In this document: positions 1 through 9,421 of the stretch, piece by piece
How the letters are laid out: each line of letters opens with the position of its first letter
Position numbering within the stretch: the stretch's first letter is position 1
NCBI RefSeq assembly: GCF_008122525.1
Contig: NZ_VSRV01000001.1
Coordinates: 2,914,001-2,978,000 of the forward strand
Length of the DNA: 64,000 bases
Direction: 5' to 3'
From: Marinomonas sp. IMCC 4694
GTDB lineage: Bacteria; Pseudomonadota; Gammaproteobacteria; Pseudomonadales; Marinomonadaceae
Translations under genes and position numbers: made by a program
Notes under the pieces: model-generated
Seen by the model: only the letters and a program-made list of their open reading frames with translations
What the model was told of the DNA's origin: nothing
The model's database searches: none

Positions 1-782
1 CCTGTGCCAGCAGGGCCGTAAATATAAATATTAATGCCTTTTAAACCCTGTTTAATGGCTTGCTGCAAAAACGGTAACAAGATAGCCAGCTGCTTAACAT
101 GCTCATAATCACTGAGGCCTAAAGTGGTGGAAAGGCTTTTAGCAACCGTGCCTTTAAACAGCTCTGCAAGGTCAGTCTCACCGATTAATACAGCATCGGC
201 AAATCTTGATGAAACCAACTCTAATTTTTCATCAAGCGTTGTTATATGCTCTTCTAGTTTTAAAATGCCCGAACGAACCAAGTTACTGTTAGCACTCAAT
301 GCCTTTTTAATGGCACTTTCGGGGATATTTAAAATAACCGATAAGGCATGATAGGCTTTAGAAGTCGATAAAGTGTAACTTAAATAGTCAACGCATTTTA
401 CAAGCAGTAGCTCTGTTTTAGTAAGAATACTAAAGCCAACCAGGCATTGTTCCACATCATCTAACTCAATCTGCGTACTCAAGCTTTTTAAGTTATTTTG
501 TAAGTTTGAAGGCAATAAATTGCCTTCGCTTTGAAGCTCCATTGCTGCAGCGGTGGCAGAAAGCTCGCGTTTTATTGCTTGTGGATTAAACTCGATGACT
601 CCTTCAATATAGTGACCCAAGCCCAAAAATTCAGCGATGCTATCGTCTTTAAAATGGTGCTTTTGCATAAACTGATTCACCGCCGATAAATTAACCAAAA
701 TTCTAAGCATCCAAAGCTTAATAATAGGCTCGGCATTTTTATCGCATTTATCAATAAAACCTAACGTTTTATAACTTTCCAT
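1..782 (-). CDS. AAA-family ATPase, N-terminal 260 residues (cut by window edge)
   Basis: The frame opens at an ATG at 782-780 and runs without a stop to the window edge. The last visible residues, IYIYGPAGTG, are the start of a Walker A P-loop (GPAGTGK expected just outside), so the ATPase core lies beyond base 1. The 240 residues before it form a helical, Leu/Glu-rich region with no motif I recognise. This layout, a long N-terminal region then an AAA core, fits single-chain AAA proteins of the SpoVK/Vps4-like type. The substrate cannot be told. Nothing upstream looks co-transcribed. The ATPase assignment rests only on the P-loop. Confidence 0.75.
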   Translation of the reverse strand, partial: MESYKTLGFIDKCDKNAEPIIKLWMLRILVNLSAVNQFMQKHHFKDDSIAEFLGLGHYIEGVIEFNPQAIKRELSATAAAMELQSEGNLLPSNLQNNLKSLSTQIELDDVEQCLVGFSILTKTELLLVKCVDYLSYTLSTSKAYHALSVILNIPESAIKKALSANSNLVRSGILKLEEHITTLDEKLELVSSRFADAVLIGETDLAELFKGTVAKSLSTTLGLSDYEHVKQLAILLPFLQQAIKQGLKGINIYIYGPAGT

Positions 783-1059
783 CGTGCACCCCTTTGCTTG
801 TTTTGCAGCATTGTAGGGATTTAACGCGACAATATATGACGTATTAAAGGTCGATTAAGTCGACTTCCTCATTTTTTAAGTGGAACTATCGGGGCTTGGA
901 TAAAAATGGCAACAAATTGAACATGCTGTTTGCTTGGGCCAATGTGTTTAAGATTAACCAGATGATACGAGCGGCAAAAGGGTAATCCGTTCAAAAAACA
1001 TAGACAAGGTAGAATGAGCTTGTTTAGAGGCTAAAAGTAGTGAAACGGATAATTTGCAT

Positions 1060-1497
1060 GCTTTTTTAAACCGACTTAGTGGACAGTATATCCAAAGGTA
1101 AAGCGCGTAAGCGCTACGAATTTGGTGTGAAAGCCAGTAGGAAGAATCCTTCATCATGGGAGCAAGATACTATCCTAGCAATCCGTATGATGTGCATACC
1201 TTGAAAGATCAACTCCAACAAGTAGAAACCCTCACTGGGCGAAAACCAGAAACCTGCTTGTTGATCGAGGGTACAAAGGGTCTGGCGTGGAAGACATTAA
1301 CGTCTTGGTTGCAGGTCAAAACGCGGAGTCCCTAAGAAAGAGAGGCGCTGAATGGGAAAGTGAAACAGCGTAGAACCCATCATAGGGCATCACAAATCCG
1401 ATGGAAAACTCAGGCAATGCGATCAACGTTATCTTAAGTGCCTGCGGTCAGAGCCTACGTAAGCTATTTAAGTGGCTTTATTGTACCCTATAATTTG
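1060..1497 (+). pseudogene. Decayed IS5-type transposase remnant (C-terminal part)
   Basis: Translating different plus-strand frames in turn gives fragments of one IS5-family transposase. These are SKGKARKRYEFGVKAS near 1090, NPYDVHTLKDQLQQVETLTG near 1175-1240, and NAINVILSACGQSLRKLFKWL near 1420-1485. Several frameshifts and in-frame stops separate them, so the gene is dead. The family normally has a conserved segment resembling 'VDRGYKGHGVE'; here it reads IEGTKGLAWK, so a catalytic-region residue is also lost. No terminal inverted repeats could be matched. The ORF on the opposite strand at 954-1157 is a shadow. The rest of 783-1743 shows no gene. Confidence 0.7.
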
Positions 1498-1743
1498 GGC
1501 CATTTTTAAGACGATTATACCTGAAAATAACTTTTTTACTGGAAAGACCCAAAAATAGCATGGCGCTTCTTGCTTGAAACGCTATTATTCAGGGACAACT
1601 ATTTAACTAAATCACATAAAACTCAGCGGCACTACAAATTTTTTGAATTTTCACTATATTTACATAAAGACTCAAGCATTAATAATATTATAATAATGAC
1701 AACTTAATTGACTCCAAGAGACGACCCTTTAGACCTACGTAAC

Positions 1744-2464
1744 TCATTTAGCAATTCCCTTACACTTAGTACTTACAGCACTAAGATATAGGTTAAATTC
1801 TTCAATCATTTTATTATGATGAGTTTCTATCTCTTCTTTTTTCCACTGTGTATTTTCATAAATATATTCAAGTTTTAAAGACACACCCTTGCCTTTATGT
1901 CTTTCTTTAAATTTGGCCTGCTTAACCGTAAAACCATCATCTGTCATTTCAGAGTTAACGCTTCCTGTTACTAGAGCTAAGTTCCCAAAAGTGTGCAATA
2001 AATCATCAGATATAACTTCTTTTTTGATCCGAGGATTTTGCGGAGTGACATGCTCAACTGAATTTTTAGCCGTCATTCTAAAATTATCAACTAGCTTACT
2101 GTCTTTACTTTTTAACTTGAGGTACAAAATGTATTCAAGTTTATAAAACCAATAATGCGGATATTGCGTCCCGTTACTATAGATTTGATTAAGACTTATA
2201 TTCGCGTCTAATACTGCCTCAGTATACCAAGCATTCACTAAGTAGCGATGAGTTCGTTTAATTAAGGGAGCATTAGCCTCACTACACAGCAAATTATTAT
2301 CAAGATGCTTTAAATACAGCTCTGCATTTTCGTTATTATTTTCTAATAAAAATTTAAGCAATGGAGTTAGCCAATACTGAGTTGTCATTTGCTGGGAATG
2401 ATAAAGCATACTTTGTAATAAGGCAAAGTCTGGTGTCGAACCTTGACTGGAACGCTGCAAATAA
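1744..2464 (-). pseudogene. DUF262/DUF1524 protein, 3' part with HNH nuclease-like domain (severed by IS)
   Basis: This is the C-terminal third of the DUF262 gene that starts at 5197. It begins in frame after the IS (…YLQRSSQGS) and holds a DUF1524-type HNH region. The motif SVEHVTPQ carries the expected His, followed by HTFGNLALVTGSVNSEMTD with the Asn/Asn pattern and then a K-rich FKERHKGKG. In GmrSD-type enzymes this domain is the nuclease half. Joining it to the 5' part across the target duplication gives about 669 aa, close to the usual size of fused GmrSD proteins. On its own it has no ribosome binding site; its first possible start is a TTG inside the IS end. Confidence 0.85.
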
Positions 2465-3903
2465 GAGCATCTTGCAAAACTAATAGCCAACCCATTTGTG
2501 GATAACTTATCGCCCTTTTAGAGGCTGTTTTTTTACTCAGTTAAGCATGTGTTTCTATGCATTTTCTATTTTGACTAGGTCGTCATCGCTTTTCTCTCTT
2601 TATTGATCATAGCGGCTCGTTCTGTGACCACCCCAGAAGCACAATATCCTCGATACATGACTTATCTTTCTGCGATTTATTGCCGCAGTCGAAGCAGTTG
2701 ATCGACACTCAGTACTAAAATGCCAAACATCAGGTGACTCATGACTTTTACCTCACCACGTACCCAGATGTGTCGACCTCCGAACTCATCCTTGAGTCGG
2801 CCATTGGCTCGTTCTGCGCCCGAACGTTCCCGATAACGCACCGTATCGGCGGGTTCAAATCCTTCTTTCTCGCCCCCTCTGGGGTTGTGATCTATCAGGG
2901 GCACATGCCCTAACTCTCTACTGTGCTCATGCAGGTCAATACTGCAGTAGGCGGCGTCCATCAGATCATAAAGGTTGGTCACCCTCGCCGCACTGATGTG
3001 AGACAGAGGGATGGCGGCACGGCTGTCATGCATGGAGGCTGAGGACAGCAAAGCGGAGATGGGGACGCCACAGTCTGCAATGTCTAGATGCAGTTTGTAG
3101 CCATTCCAGCTGTTTTTATAGCCTTGAGCATTGCATTTTGTGCCACGACGGCAATCAACCGGGATCTCTTTAAGCATCTCTTCTAGGCATTGGGTACGTT
3201 GCCGTGCCACATTGAATTTGATCGGGCGGTTTTCATCTTTGTCCTTGCGGGGCCGCCCTTTAAGCTTAGGTTTATCCGTGTCCACTTTGTCGATCTTTTG
3301 TGGACGTTCTCTCACCTTAATCGCCGTCCCGTCTCGGCTGATATGCCCAATGAGACGATCTCCAAAGTGCATTTTGATCAGCACCTCGTGGGCACGTTCG
3401 GCCAACTTATCTTTGGCAAACGTCTCGAACGCACGAGAAAAAGTCGAGGCTGAGGGCAGTTTCTTATGAAGCGGAAATCCACAGATTCGCTGTAATGCTT
3501 TGTCCATGTTTAGGCGTTCTATTAGATGCACCGTGGTGGTAAGCCCAAGCACTACCTTGGCAACAAACGCGTTGGCTAACCAAGCGAGTTCATGGGGAGG
3601 ACGCCCCGTCCGATACGAAAAACGTGTCACAAACTCTTCGATGCGAGACCATTCCAAGATATGAATCAGTTTTTCAAGTTTTGGGGTCAACAAGCCTATT
3701 TCTTGGTGTAAAGCAGGAATCAATTGGCCTTGAACGATTTGCCAGCGTTGCATTATTTGTTGGGGCGTCGTAGCATTCATAGAGTGGGTATGTCGATGTT
3801 GTGTGAGAACGCTATCGTCGCCGGAAACGGCAGCCCACGTCTTCTCTTTTTTCGTTATTCCACGAATAGATATGGCTTATATCGACAGTTTTGCAATTAC
3901 CTC
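2465..3903 (-). mobile_element. Insertion sequence (about 1439 bp) inside the DUF262 gene
   Basis: The ends are imperfect inverted repeats. The left end reads GAGCATCTTGCAAAACT (2465-2481). The right end, read inward on the other strand, is GAGGTAATTGCAAAACT (3903-3887), 13 of 17 identical. A second matching block lies inside (AGCCA…ATTxGTGG…ATAAC on both sides). The flanks carry a 5-bp direct repeat, AATAA, at 2460-2464 and 3904-3908. Removing the element and one repeat restores the host reading frame exactly, which supports these boundaries. Confidence 0.8.
2677..3780 (-). CDS. DDE transposase of the IS4/IS5 superfamily
   Basis: This 367-residue protein is the only gene of the IS spanning 2465-3903. 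DDE-type residues are visible: Asp in SRDGTAIKV (about residue 149), Asp in LMDAAYCSIDLHEH (about 270), and Glu in RSGAERANGRLKDEFGGR near the C-terminus. A basic segment (KLKGRPRKDKDENRPIKF) lies between the first two. The frame is intact and full length, so the element may still be active or was recently inserted. The exact IS group could not be settled from sequence alone. Confidence 0.85.
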   Translation of the reverse strand: MNATTPQQIMQRWQIVQGQLIPALHQEIGLLTPKLEKLIHILEWSRIEEFVTRFSYRTGRPPHELAWLANAFVAKVVLGLTTTVHLIERLNMDKALQRICGFPLHKKLPSASTFSRAFETFAKDKLAERAHEVLIKMHFGDRLIGHISRDGTAIKVRERPQKIDKVDTDKPKLKGRPRKDKDENRPIKFNVARQRTQCLEEMLKEIPVDCRRGTKCNAQGYKNSWNGYKLHLDIADCGVPISALLSSASMHDSRAAIPLSHISAARVTNLYDLMDAAYCSIDLHEHSRELGHVPLIDHNPRGGEKEGFEPADTVRYRERSGAERANGRLKDEFGGRHIWVRGEVKVMSHLMFGILVLSVDQLLRLRQ

Positions 3904-5197
3904 AATAAGTATTGCCTTTACTGTTATTGACACGAAGTTTACGTATAGAATGAATCTTTTCTTCTTCAACCATTACCCACTTGATCACGTACTTATCGAA
4001 CTGATAGCGTACTTCCCATAACAAACCGATAAAACTCTCAATATCTGCAGACTCCAATTTAACTGAACAACCTAGCCAATGCGTGTTAAAAATATTCAAT
4101 AGGTCTTTGTCTGATATTTTGGCTATATCTTTCGATTCGTATTTATCACTATTTGAGAGATAAATACGCAACACATGCTGTAAAAGCATAGAGAAACTAA
4201 TAATGCTTGATACTCTATCAGGTAAACCTGTCTGTTCTTTTTCATTAAGCTCTGATTCATCTTGCTTGAACGTTTCTGATTCATTAAGTATTTCTGCAAG
4301 ACTTAGTTCATTCACTGCTTGTTGTTGCTGAAGCTCATTCAATACATCAAGAACATACTTTGATTTTGCAAGACGCTCTACACCTAAATCCTCTTGTATA
4401 AATAAGTCCACGGTATTTATTTTTGTTACTTGTCGAATATTACGCTCTACATATCCCTCCATATCTGAACAAGCATCCCACACGTAACTGTAACTATCTC
4501 GTTTTTCACGAGGCAAAAACTCTAATAACTTGGCTTTTAGTATTTCGTGGTGCTGTAGCTGAATGCCCCTATTGTTAATCACCTCAAATAACTTATTTAA
4601 ATCGGTATTCTTTGGTACACGGGTTAATATGAGCTGAACTTTATTACGAATAAAATCAGATAATGTAACGACATCAAGTACCTGATCACCATCACCCTGT
4701 TTTTTATTAGATTTATAGTTACTCAAAAATGAGCGGATTTCATCTAGGGCGTCTTCAAGCTGGCGTCCCTCTGGCAAGCTAGCCGACTCACCGCGAGATA
4801 AGCGCTCGAAAAAAACAGTTACTTGTGGGCGAATAGCGAAACCAAGACGAGGTCGCACACCCTCTTCGGTGTGAACCTGTCGATATTCATTTAAAGATTC
4901 TCCTAATACCACGCTAAGGAGCCAAAGCGTTGTAAACCGTTGCTGACCATCAATTAGGTCAAACATAAACGTCTGTTTGTCGTTAATCATTTCACAACTG
5001 TCGCGCTCAATAACTAACGTGCCACCCAAATAAAATTCATTTTTATCTTCTTCATATGCTTGCACTATATCTTCAAGCAAAGTCTTTATTTGCTCTTGGC
5101 CCCACACATAAAGCCGCTGATATATGGGGATATTAAAAAAGTATTGTTGCTCTATTACATCGTTCAAAGTAATGAGGTCCGATTGAAAATTAGTCAT
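3902..5197 (-). pseudogene. DUF262 (GmrSD-like) protein, 5' part, truncated by IS insertion
   Basis: This part encodes residues 1-431 of a DUF262 protein and stops at a TGA created by the IS junction. The DUF262 hallmarks are intact: IPIYQRLYVWGQEQIKTLLEDI near residue 23, the family motif in FDLIDGQQRFTTLWLL near residue 83, and EVINNRGIQLQHHEILKAKLL near 205. The family includes GmrSD and related type IV restriction enzymes, in which DUF262 is the NTP-dependent part. The start overlaps the end of the upstream DUF262 gene by 8 bp, so the two were translationally coupled. Without its HNH half (1744-2464) the product is probably non-functional as a nuclease. Confidence 0.88.
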
Positions 5198-6707
5198 ACT
5201 GCACTCCCTGTACTAACAACACAGTATCAATATGAGACTCGATACTTTTGTCTTTTTTCGATAGCTCATCTAGGCCATAATAGTCTGCAACCGCACTAGC
5301 GTATCGCGACTGTACTTTTCTACCTTCCTTAACTTCCTCTTTCCAACCATTCTTTTTTGAGTATATAGCGCTAACATCTGAGCACTGCAAATAACTCACT
5401 ACGTCTTCACCGCGATAGGCATAGGCAATTACATCCAGTAAATTTTGCTTTTTATCTTTTAAAAACTTGATAGGTGTTTCACGACGAATATCTTCCTGAC
5501 CTAAACGAATGGCACCCAAGTGATGGTCTAACCACAATACAAACCGCAATAAACCCTGACTGCCTAAGCGATCAAAATAGGCCAACCAAGCCAAGCGGTA
5601 CAAACTTTGTAAATAAGCAGACAGCGTTGTTACTACCTGATTATAAAACGTCTGAACTGCTACAACTTCGGCATTTTCACTGGGGTTATGCAGCAGGGTA
5701 TTTAATAAGGCAGCATACTTCTCAGCATACAAAAAGAAACCTACACCACGACTAATGGGCTGACGCAAAGCCAAGGGTAAATACGCGGCGCTATTACCCA
5801 TGTTTTGCAAAGTTGGCTGTAACTGGTATTCATTATTACTGGTTAAGTGTAATTTATGTCCCCATTGATTACTGCCTGCAGGGTATAACGCCACCTCACC
5901 TAACTGAGAAACAATACTTTGCTCGCCAAAATGACTCAAAAGCTCATCCTGGTTCTCTAGCTCTAGCACATGGCTACCTGTCCAGTTGCGCCCACGCCAC
6001 AAATAGTAATGAAATAATTCAGGGGCAAAATCATTGTTTTTACTGCTTCTGCCCTGCTCCCCTTGAATCTGTACCTTTTCCCAACGTTTGGCACAATGGC
6101 TTTGTAATTGCTCAACCTCCGCTAGCATCCCATTTGAAATAGCACGTAAATGAAAGGCTTTTAATAGGTCGGTTCCGCCTAAAGGCACGCCTCTATTATT
6201 TTGAGTATCAAAAAAGGTAAAGGCTAAATCTTCTCGCTGAACTGAAATTACCGTAAACCTCAAGCGCTCAAAAATATCTGCTGACAGGCTATGCTCTTGC
6301 AACTGTTGCTGCATTATCTTTTTTGCCTGTTGGATATTCACCATGGAACGACTGGAACGAAAACTCAACTGCATGTGGCTAGGCAATTCACCATTTAACA
6401 AAAAATACAGTATCGCCAAGCTTGTCAGCCGCTGCTGCCCATCAATCACAAAGCGCTTACCATCTGCACCCAACTGATGATGAATAAGCAATGTCCCCAT
6501 ATAATAATGCTGCGGTTGATCTGTTACGGATCCACTGCTTGCATTTCCAATAGTCGCTATAAAGTGACGAAAATCGTTCAGTAATTGATTGATTTTTTTG
6601 TCGTCCCAGACATACGCACGCTGATAACTGTCTAGGGCTAATGGGTTATTACCATTGGCTAGTTCGGTAAAGCTAGCAATGCGTACCTCAACATCTTGTT
6701 GTTCCAT
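5190..6707 (-). CDS. DUF262 domain protein, first gene of a tandem DUF262 pair
   Basis: The protein has about 505 residues. DUF262 motifs are present: SYQRAYVWDDKKINQLLNDF near residue 30, RFVIDGQQRLTSLAILYF near 90, and DTQNNRGVPLGGTDLLKAF near 165. No DUF1524/HNH motif is visible in the C-terminal 200 residues, unlike its downstream partner. I place the start at 6707 because AAGGA sits 5 bp upstream; an ATG at 6713 overlaps that site. The gene overlaps the next DUF262 gene by 8 bp, which points to a two-subunit system with an NTPase-only protein and an NTPase-nuclease. A role in restriction of foreign or modified DNA is inferred from the family, not shown here. Confidence 0.85.
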   Translation of the reverse strand: MEQQDVEVRIASFTELANGNNPLALDSYQRAYVWDDKKINQLLNDFRHFIATIGNASSGSVTDQPQHYYMGTLLIHHQLGADGKRFVIDGQQRLTSLAILYFLLNGELPSHMQLSFRSSRSMVNIQQAKKIMQQQLQEHSLSADIFERLRFTVISVQREDLAFTFFDTQNNRGVPLGGTDLLKAFHLRAISNGMLAEVEQLQSHCAKRWEKVQIQGEQGRSSKNNDFAPELFHYYLWRGRNWTGSHVLELENQDELLSHFGEQSIVSQLGEVALYPAGSNQWGHKLHLTSNNEYQLQPTLQNMGNSAAYLPLALRQPISRGVGFFLYAEKYAALLNTLLHNPSENAEVVAVQTFYNQVVTTLSAYLQSLYRLAWLAYFDRLGSQGLLRFVLWLDHHLGAIRLGQEDIRRETPIKFLKDKKQNLLDVIAYAYRGEDVVSYLQCSDVSAIYSKKNGWKEEVKEGRKVQSRYASAVADYYGLDELSKKDKSIESHIDTVLLVQGVQYD

Positions 6708-6782
6708 ATTCATCCTTATAAACTAATATTGGTATCTGATGTTCCATGGCTCACTTATTAGGACGCTGGCGACTTTATAGCC

Positions 6783-7367
6783 TCAGCACTCTCCAAACCC
6801 CAATACTACAGACAGTCTATTTGCGTATTGCTGAATAGTTTCTAAAGATTCATCAATGTGATCAAAACGATGCGATCCACCCTCGAATATCAACGTCTGT
6901 ATATCAGGTAATAACCGCACAGTTTCTCTGTAATCAATAAGCTCGTCACCCTTATCTAGTAGCAGAAGCCCATGCTGCTTTTCCAGTGCCATTTGGTCGT
7001 ATTCTTCTACTGTACTTTCTTCTAAGTGATAAGGCCTCCCATAGTAGTCAACGCCTTCACCAATGTACTTACTAAGAGTAGTTCTAGGGTTCATCGCTGG
7101 ATTGATCATGACATAAGGAAGACCGACCATCAGACCGACTTCGGCAGAAAAATACCCGCCCATTGACGTACCAACTAGTAACTCAATGTCTTCTTGTATG
7201 ATGACGCTTTCTAGCTGCGAAATAATGTCCGACTTCCTATCGGTATAGTCAATGTCTATTCCGTGCACAACCCCAATAGAAGACAGGCTTTTTACCTTAT
7301 CCGATTGAGACTTAAACTTTGAACCAAATCCGTGGATGTACAATATGTTCATGAGTGGTTGTTCCAT
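6783..7367 (-). CDS. YqiA/UPF0227-like alpha/beta hydrolase
   Basis: This is a small serine esterase-type protein of 194 residues. It starts with the beta strand and oxyanion loop ILYIHGFGSKFKS, carries the nucleophile elbow GTSMGGYF (Ser at about residue 69), and has a Lys-Gly-Asp-Glu acid region (LLDKGDELIDY) and the terminal His in EGGSHRFDH. Length and motif order match YqiA/YcfP-type hydrolases; the natural substrate is unknown. An alternative start is the internal Met at residue 6 (MNILYIHG). It lies 70-75 bp upstream of the DUF262 pair on the same strand, so co-transcription is possible. Confidence 0.8.
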   Translation of the reverse strand: MEQPLMNILYIHGFGSKFKSQSDKVKSLSSIGVVHGIDIDYTDRKSDIISQLESVIIQEDIELLVGTSMGGYFSAEVGLMVGLPYVMINPAMNPRTTLSKYIGEGVDYYGRPYHLEESTVEEYDQMALEKQHGLLLLDKGDELIDYRETVRLLPDIQTLIFEGGSHRFDHIDESLETIQQYANRLSVVLGFGEC

Positions 7368-7409
7368 CTTTATGTTGTTAGCGACTGCTTAAGGTGACGC
7401 ACCAGAATA

Positions 7410-8111
7410 CTAGTCAGATTTTTTCGACTGATCCCACATAGTCAATAAGAACATCAAGCGCCCAAACACCCTCACCTTCATTTTTGTACCTGATGGCAAT
7501 GTGATCGACTCCAGTTTTTTGCAGCACAAGCTTAATTGGTTATGCTTTAGTGCTTTTTCGCCACTAAAGTTAATCAATACGCCCATTTTCTTAAATATGC
7601 ATTGCCAGTTTGAACACTTTGAACACTTTGAACACTTTGAACCAAGAAGGTACACAGTACGCTTTCCCGAGTCCCAAGATCCTGCCCAGTCATTGAGTAA
7701 AACAAGGTATTCATCAGGATGGCTTGTTTTCAACCTCAATAGTGCTTCGCCAAGCTCGTAAAATTCTTCTTGGCGCAAATGTTTTGCGGCAGCAGCTTGA
7801 TCCATTGCTTGAGGAAACACCACATATTCATCTTGGGAGACCACACCATAAGAGCGATGAGTAACGACTTCTCTTAGTACTTTTTGGTAGACCACATTAA
7901 CTTTATCGACCTGATATTGAGTTAAATCATTACGCTTCAATTGATAACTCGTTGTGTGATCATTGTCCGTATCGTGATCATCATCAACAGTACAATCTTC
8001 CACACTTTTCAGCTTCATTGAGTCAACGTACTCTAAATGCCTTAGAATTTCATCAATCTCTTGGAGCCTACTTAATTGTTCCGGTACCGAATCAACTTCT
8101 CTTTGACTCAA
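7410..8111 (-). CDS. Hypothetical protein with KCS repeat
   Basis: I do not recognise this 233-residue protein. The N-terminal 75 residues are acidic (VDDDHDTDNDHTT), the middle is helical, and residues about 157-170 read GSKCSKCSKCSNWQC. The repeat is produced by a 9-bp DNA tandem array. The only start in frame near the 5' end is a TTG with no clear ribosome binding site, and the frame stays open a little further upstream toward the truncated helicase. It could therefore be the 3' part of a broken gene rather than a complete one. Six Cys in the repeat region could bind metal, but spacing gives no known motif. Confidence 0.45.
   Translation of the reverse strand: MSQREVDSVPEQLSRLQEIDEILRHLEYVDSMKLKSVEDCTVDDDHDTDNDHTTSYQLKRNDLTQYQVDKVNVVYQKVLREVVTHRSYGVVSQDEYVVFPQAMDQAAAAKHLRQEEFYELGEALLRLKTSHPDEYLVLLNDWAGSWDSGKRTVYLLGSKCSKCSKCSNWQCIFKKMGVLINFSGEKALKHNQLSLCCKKLESITLPSGTKMKVRVFGRLMFLLTMWDQSKKSD
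7609..7642. repeat. 9-bp tandem repeat (TTTGAACAC x 3.8)
   Basis: Three exact copies of TTTGAACAC at 7609-7635 are followed by a partial fourth copy to 7642. The unit length is a multiple of three, so copy-number change would add or remove three residues (Lys-Cys-Ser) in the minus-strand gene without a frameshift. Confidence 0.9.
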
Positions 8112-8146
8112 CCGACGTTTTTCAAGGTAGTTGTCGCCTAAAGTAA

Positions 8147-8446
8147 TTAAGCAGCGTCTTTGTGTTGCTCTGGATTTAATTCCACATCACCTATTGGCTG
8201 CCAGTTTCCTTCCGCCCATTTTTGCGCGATGACCAAACTGGCTTCAATGGTTTTACCCAGACCCACTTCATCCGCTAGTAATACGCCTCTTTCTAGGGGC
8301 GATTTAAGCGCAAAGCGCGCGGCATCAATCTGATGAGGGTTCATGTCTACACGAGCGGACGCAATCACTTTGGATACTTGGTTTTCTACTTTCCCTGATT
8401 GAGTGAGCCAATGGGCAAAGTACGCGCTTTGGTGAGGTGTAAACAT
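8147..8446 (-). pseudogene. Truncated SNF2/DEAD-type helicase, N-terminal fragment
   Basis: The 99 codons begin like a SNF2-family helicase: an N-terminal region, the Q-motif-like DMNPHQIDAARFAL, then motif I in GVLLADEVGLGKTIEASLVI (residues about 54-72). After that the sequence turns into an unrelated tail (WAEGNWQPIGDVELNPEQHKDAA) and stops. Every later helicase motif (DEAH, SAT, motif VI) is absent, and a full protein would be nearly ten times longer. An internal deletion or recombination has joined the helicase start to another gene end. It cannot be an active helicase. Confidence 0.75.
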
Positions 8447-8538
8447 AGGCTTCGTGAAGATCCCTAAACGTTTTACCGTTTAATTAAGTGTAGGATGAAA
8501 TGGTGTTTGCTAGTTTACCGCATTTCTTTTGCCATACA

Positions 8539-9294
8539 CTAGCGCCCAAAATGCCCAAACAATTGGAAACGCGACCCGGGATGAAGCAATCGCGCCGCGG
8601 TCACAATACTGTCACCCGCCCAAGTGCGACGTTTGATTTGCAAGCACGGCTCTGTGCTTTGAATCTGCAGGCGTTGGCATTCTATTTTGGTGGGTAATAC
8701 GGCTTCAACCAGGTGCTCGCCTTCGGTCATGGGTGCCGCGGTCATAAGGTATTCATAGGGCGTGTGTTTGGCAAAATCGTGTTTATCGTAATCGGGAGCA
8801 AGCGAGGCATTGACGATGCGCTCTTCGATTTGTATAGGCAAGTTATTTTCAAAGTGCAGCACCACGGAGCGAAAGACTCGATGATTGGTACGAACGCCCA
8901 GCGTCATGGCTTCTTCCATGGTGGCTTTAGTCGATTCCAACACGAGCAATTCAGAGCGATGTGTATGCCCACGAGCCGCCACTTCTTCCGCTATATTATG
9001 AACCTCAAACAGCGCTGAATGGGCTTTTTTCTCTGCCACAAACGTACCCAACCCCTGATGACGTACCAACAAACCTTCTGCGGTGAGTTCTCGTAACGCC
9101 CGATTCACCGTCATTCGGCTGACACGAAGCGCTTTTACTATCTCGGCTTCCGATGGAATCCGCTGATTGGGCAACCAGTCGCTTGATGAAATTTTCAGTG
9201 AGATGGCGTGTTTTAATTTGGCATAAATCGGTTGGGATTCGTCTGCCAAATCGTCCAGCAGCTCAGCAAGGTTAGGCATAGTGACATCAGACAC
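8539..9294 (-). CDS. hutC: HutC-like GntR-family repressor
   Basis: This 251-residue protein has an N-terminal GntR winged helix (residues about 18-85, with IPSEAEIVKALRVSRMTVNRALRELTAEGLLVR) and a C-terminal UTRA ligand domain. Close matches to the histidine-utilisation repressor family are seen in ALFEVHNIAEEVAARGH, QIEERIVNASLAPDYDKHDF and RRTWAGDSIVTAARLLHPGSR. HutC represses hut genes and binds urocanate. No hutU, hutH, hutI or hutG lies in the window, so any regulon is elsewhere. Both a GTG at 9294 and an ATG at 9279 are possible starts. Confidence 0.85.
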   Translation of the reverse strand: MSDVTMPNLAELLDDLADESQPIYAKLKHAISLKISSSDWLPNQRIPSEAEIVKALRVSRMTVNRALRELTAEGLLVRHQGLGTFVAEKKAHSALFEVHNIAEEVAARGHTHRSELLVLESTKATMEEAMTLGVRTNHRVFRSVVLHFENNLPIQIEERIVNASLAPDYDKHDFAKHTPYEYLMTAAPMTEGEHLVEAVLPTKIECQRLQIQSTEPCLQIKRRTWAGDSIVTAARLLHPGSRFQLFGHFGR

Positions 9295-9421
9295 TGAAAG
9301 GTTCCATTGGGTAATGTGTGAATGTGTTTAGATCCGCCACAAAGAATAACGCGAGTAAGTGACCCTACACAACCCACTCATCTATACCTTTCGATCACGG
9401 CTCATGTTGATGTGGACTGAG

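Noticed and set aside
954..1157. Minus-strand ORF of 67 codons
   Set aside because: It lies opposite a degenerate transposase and shows no protein-like pattern.
3131..3469. Plus-strand ORFs opposite the IS transposase
   Set aside because: Antisense shadows of the intact transposase at 2677-3780.
7609..7642. Short repeat as a possible CRISPR array
   Set aside because: Units are 9 bp, directly adjacent with no spacers, and within a reading frame.
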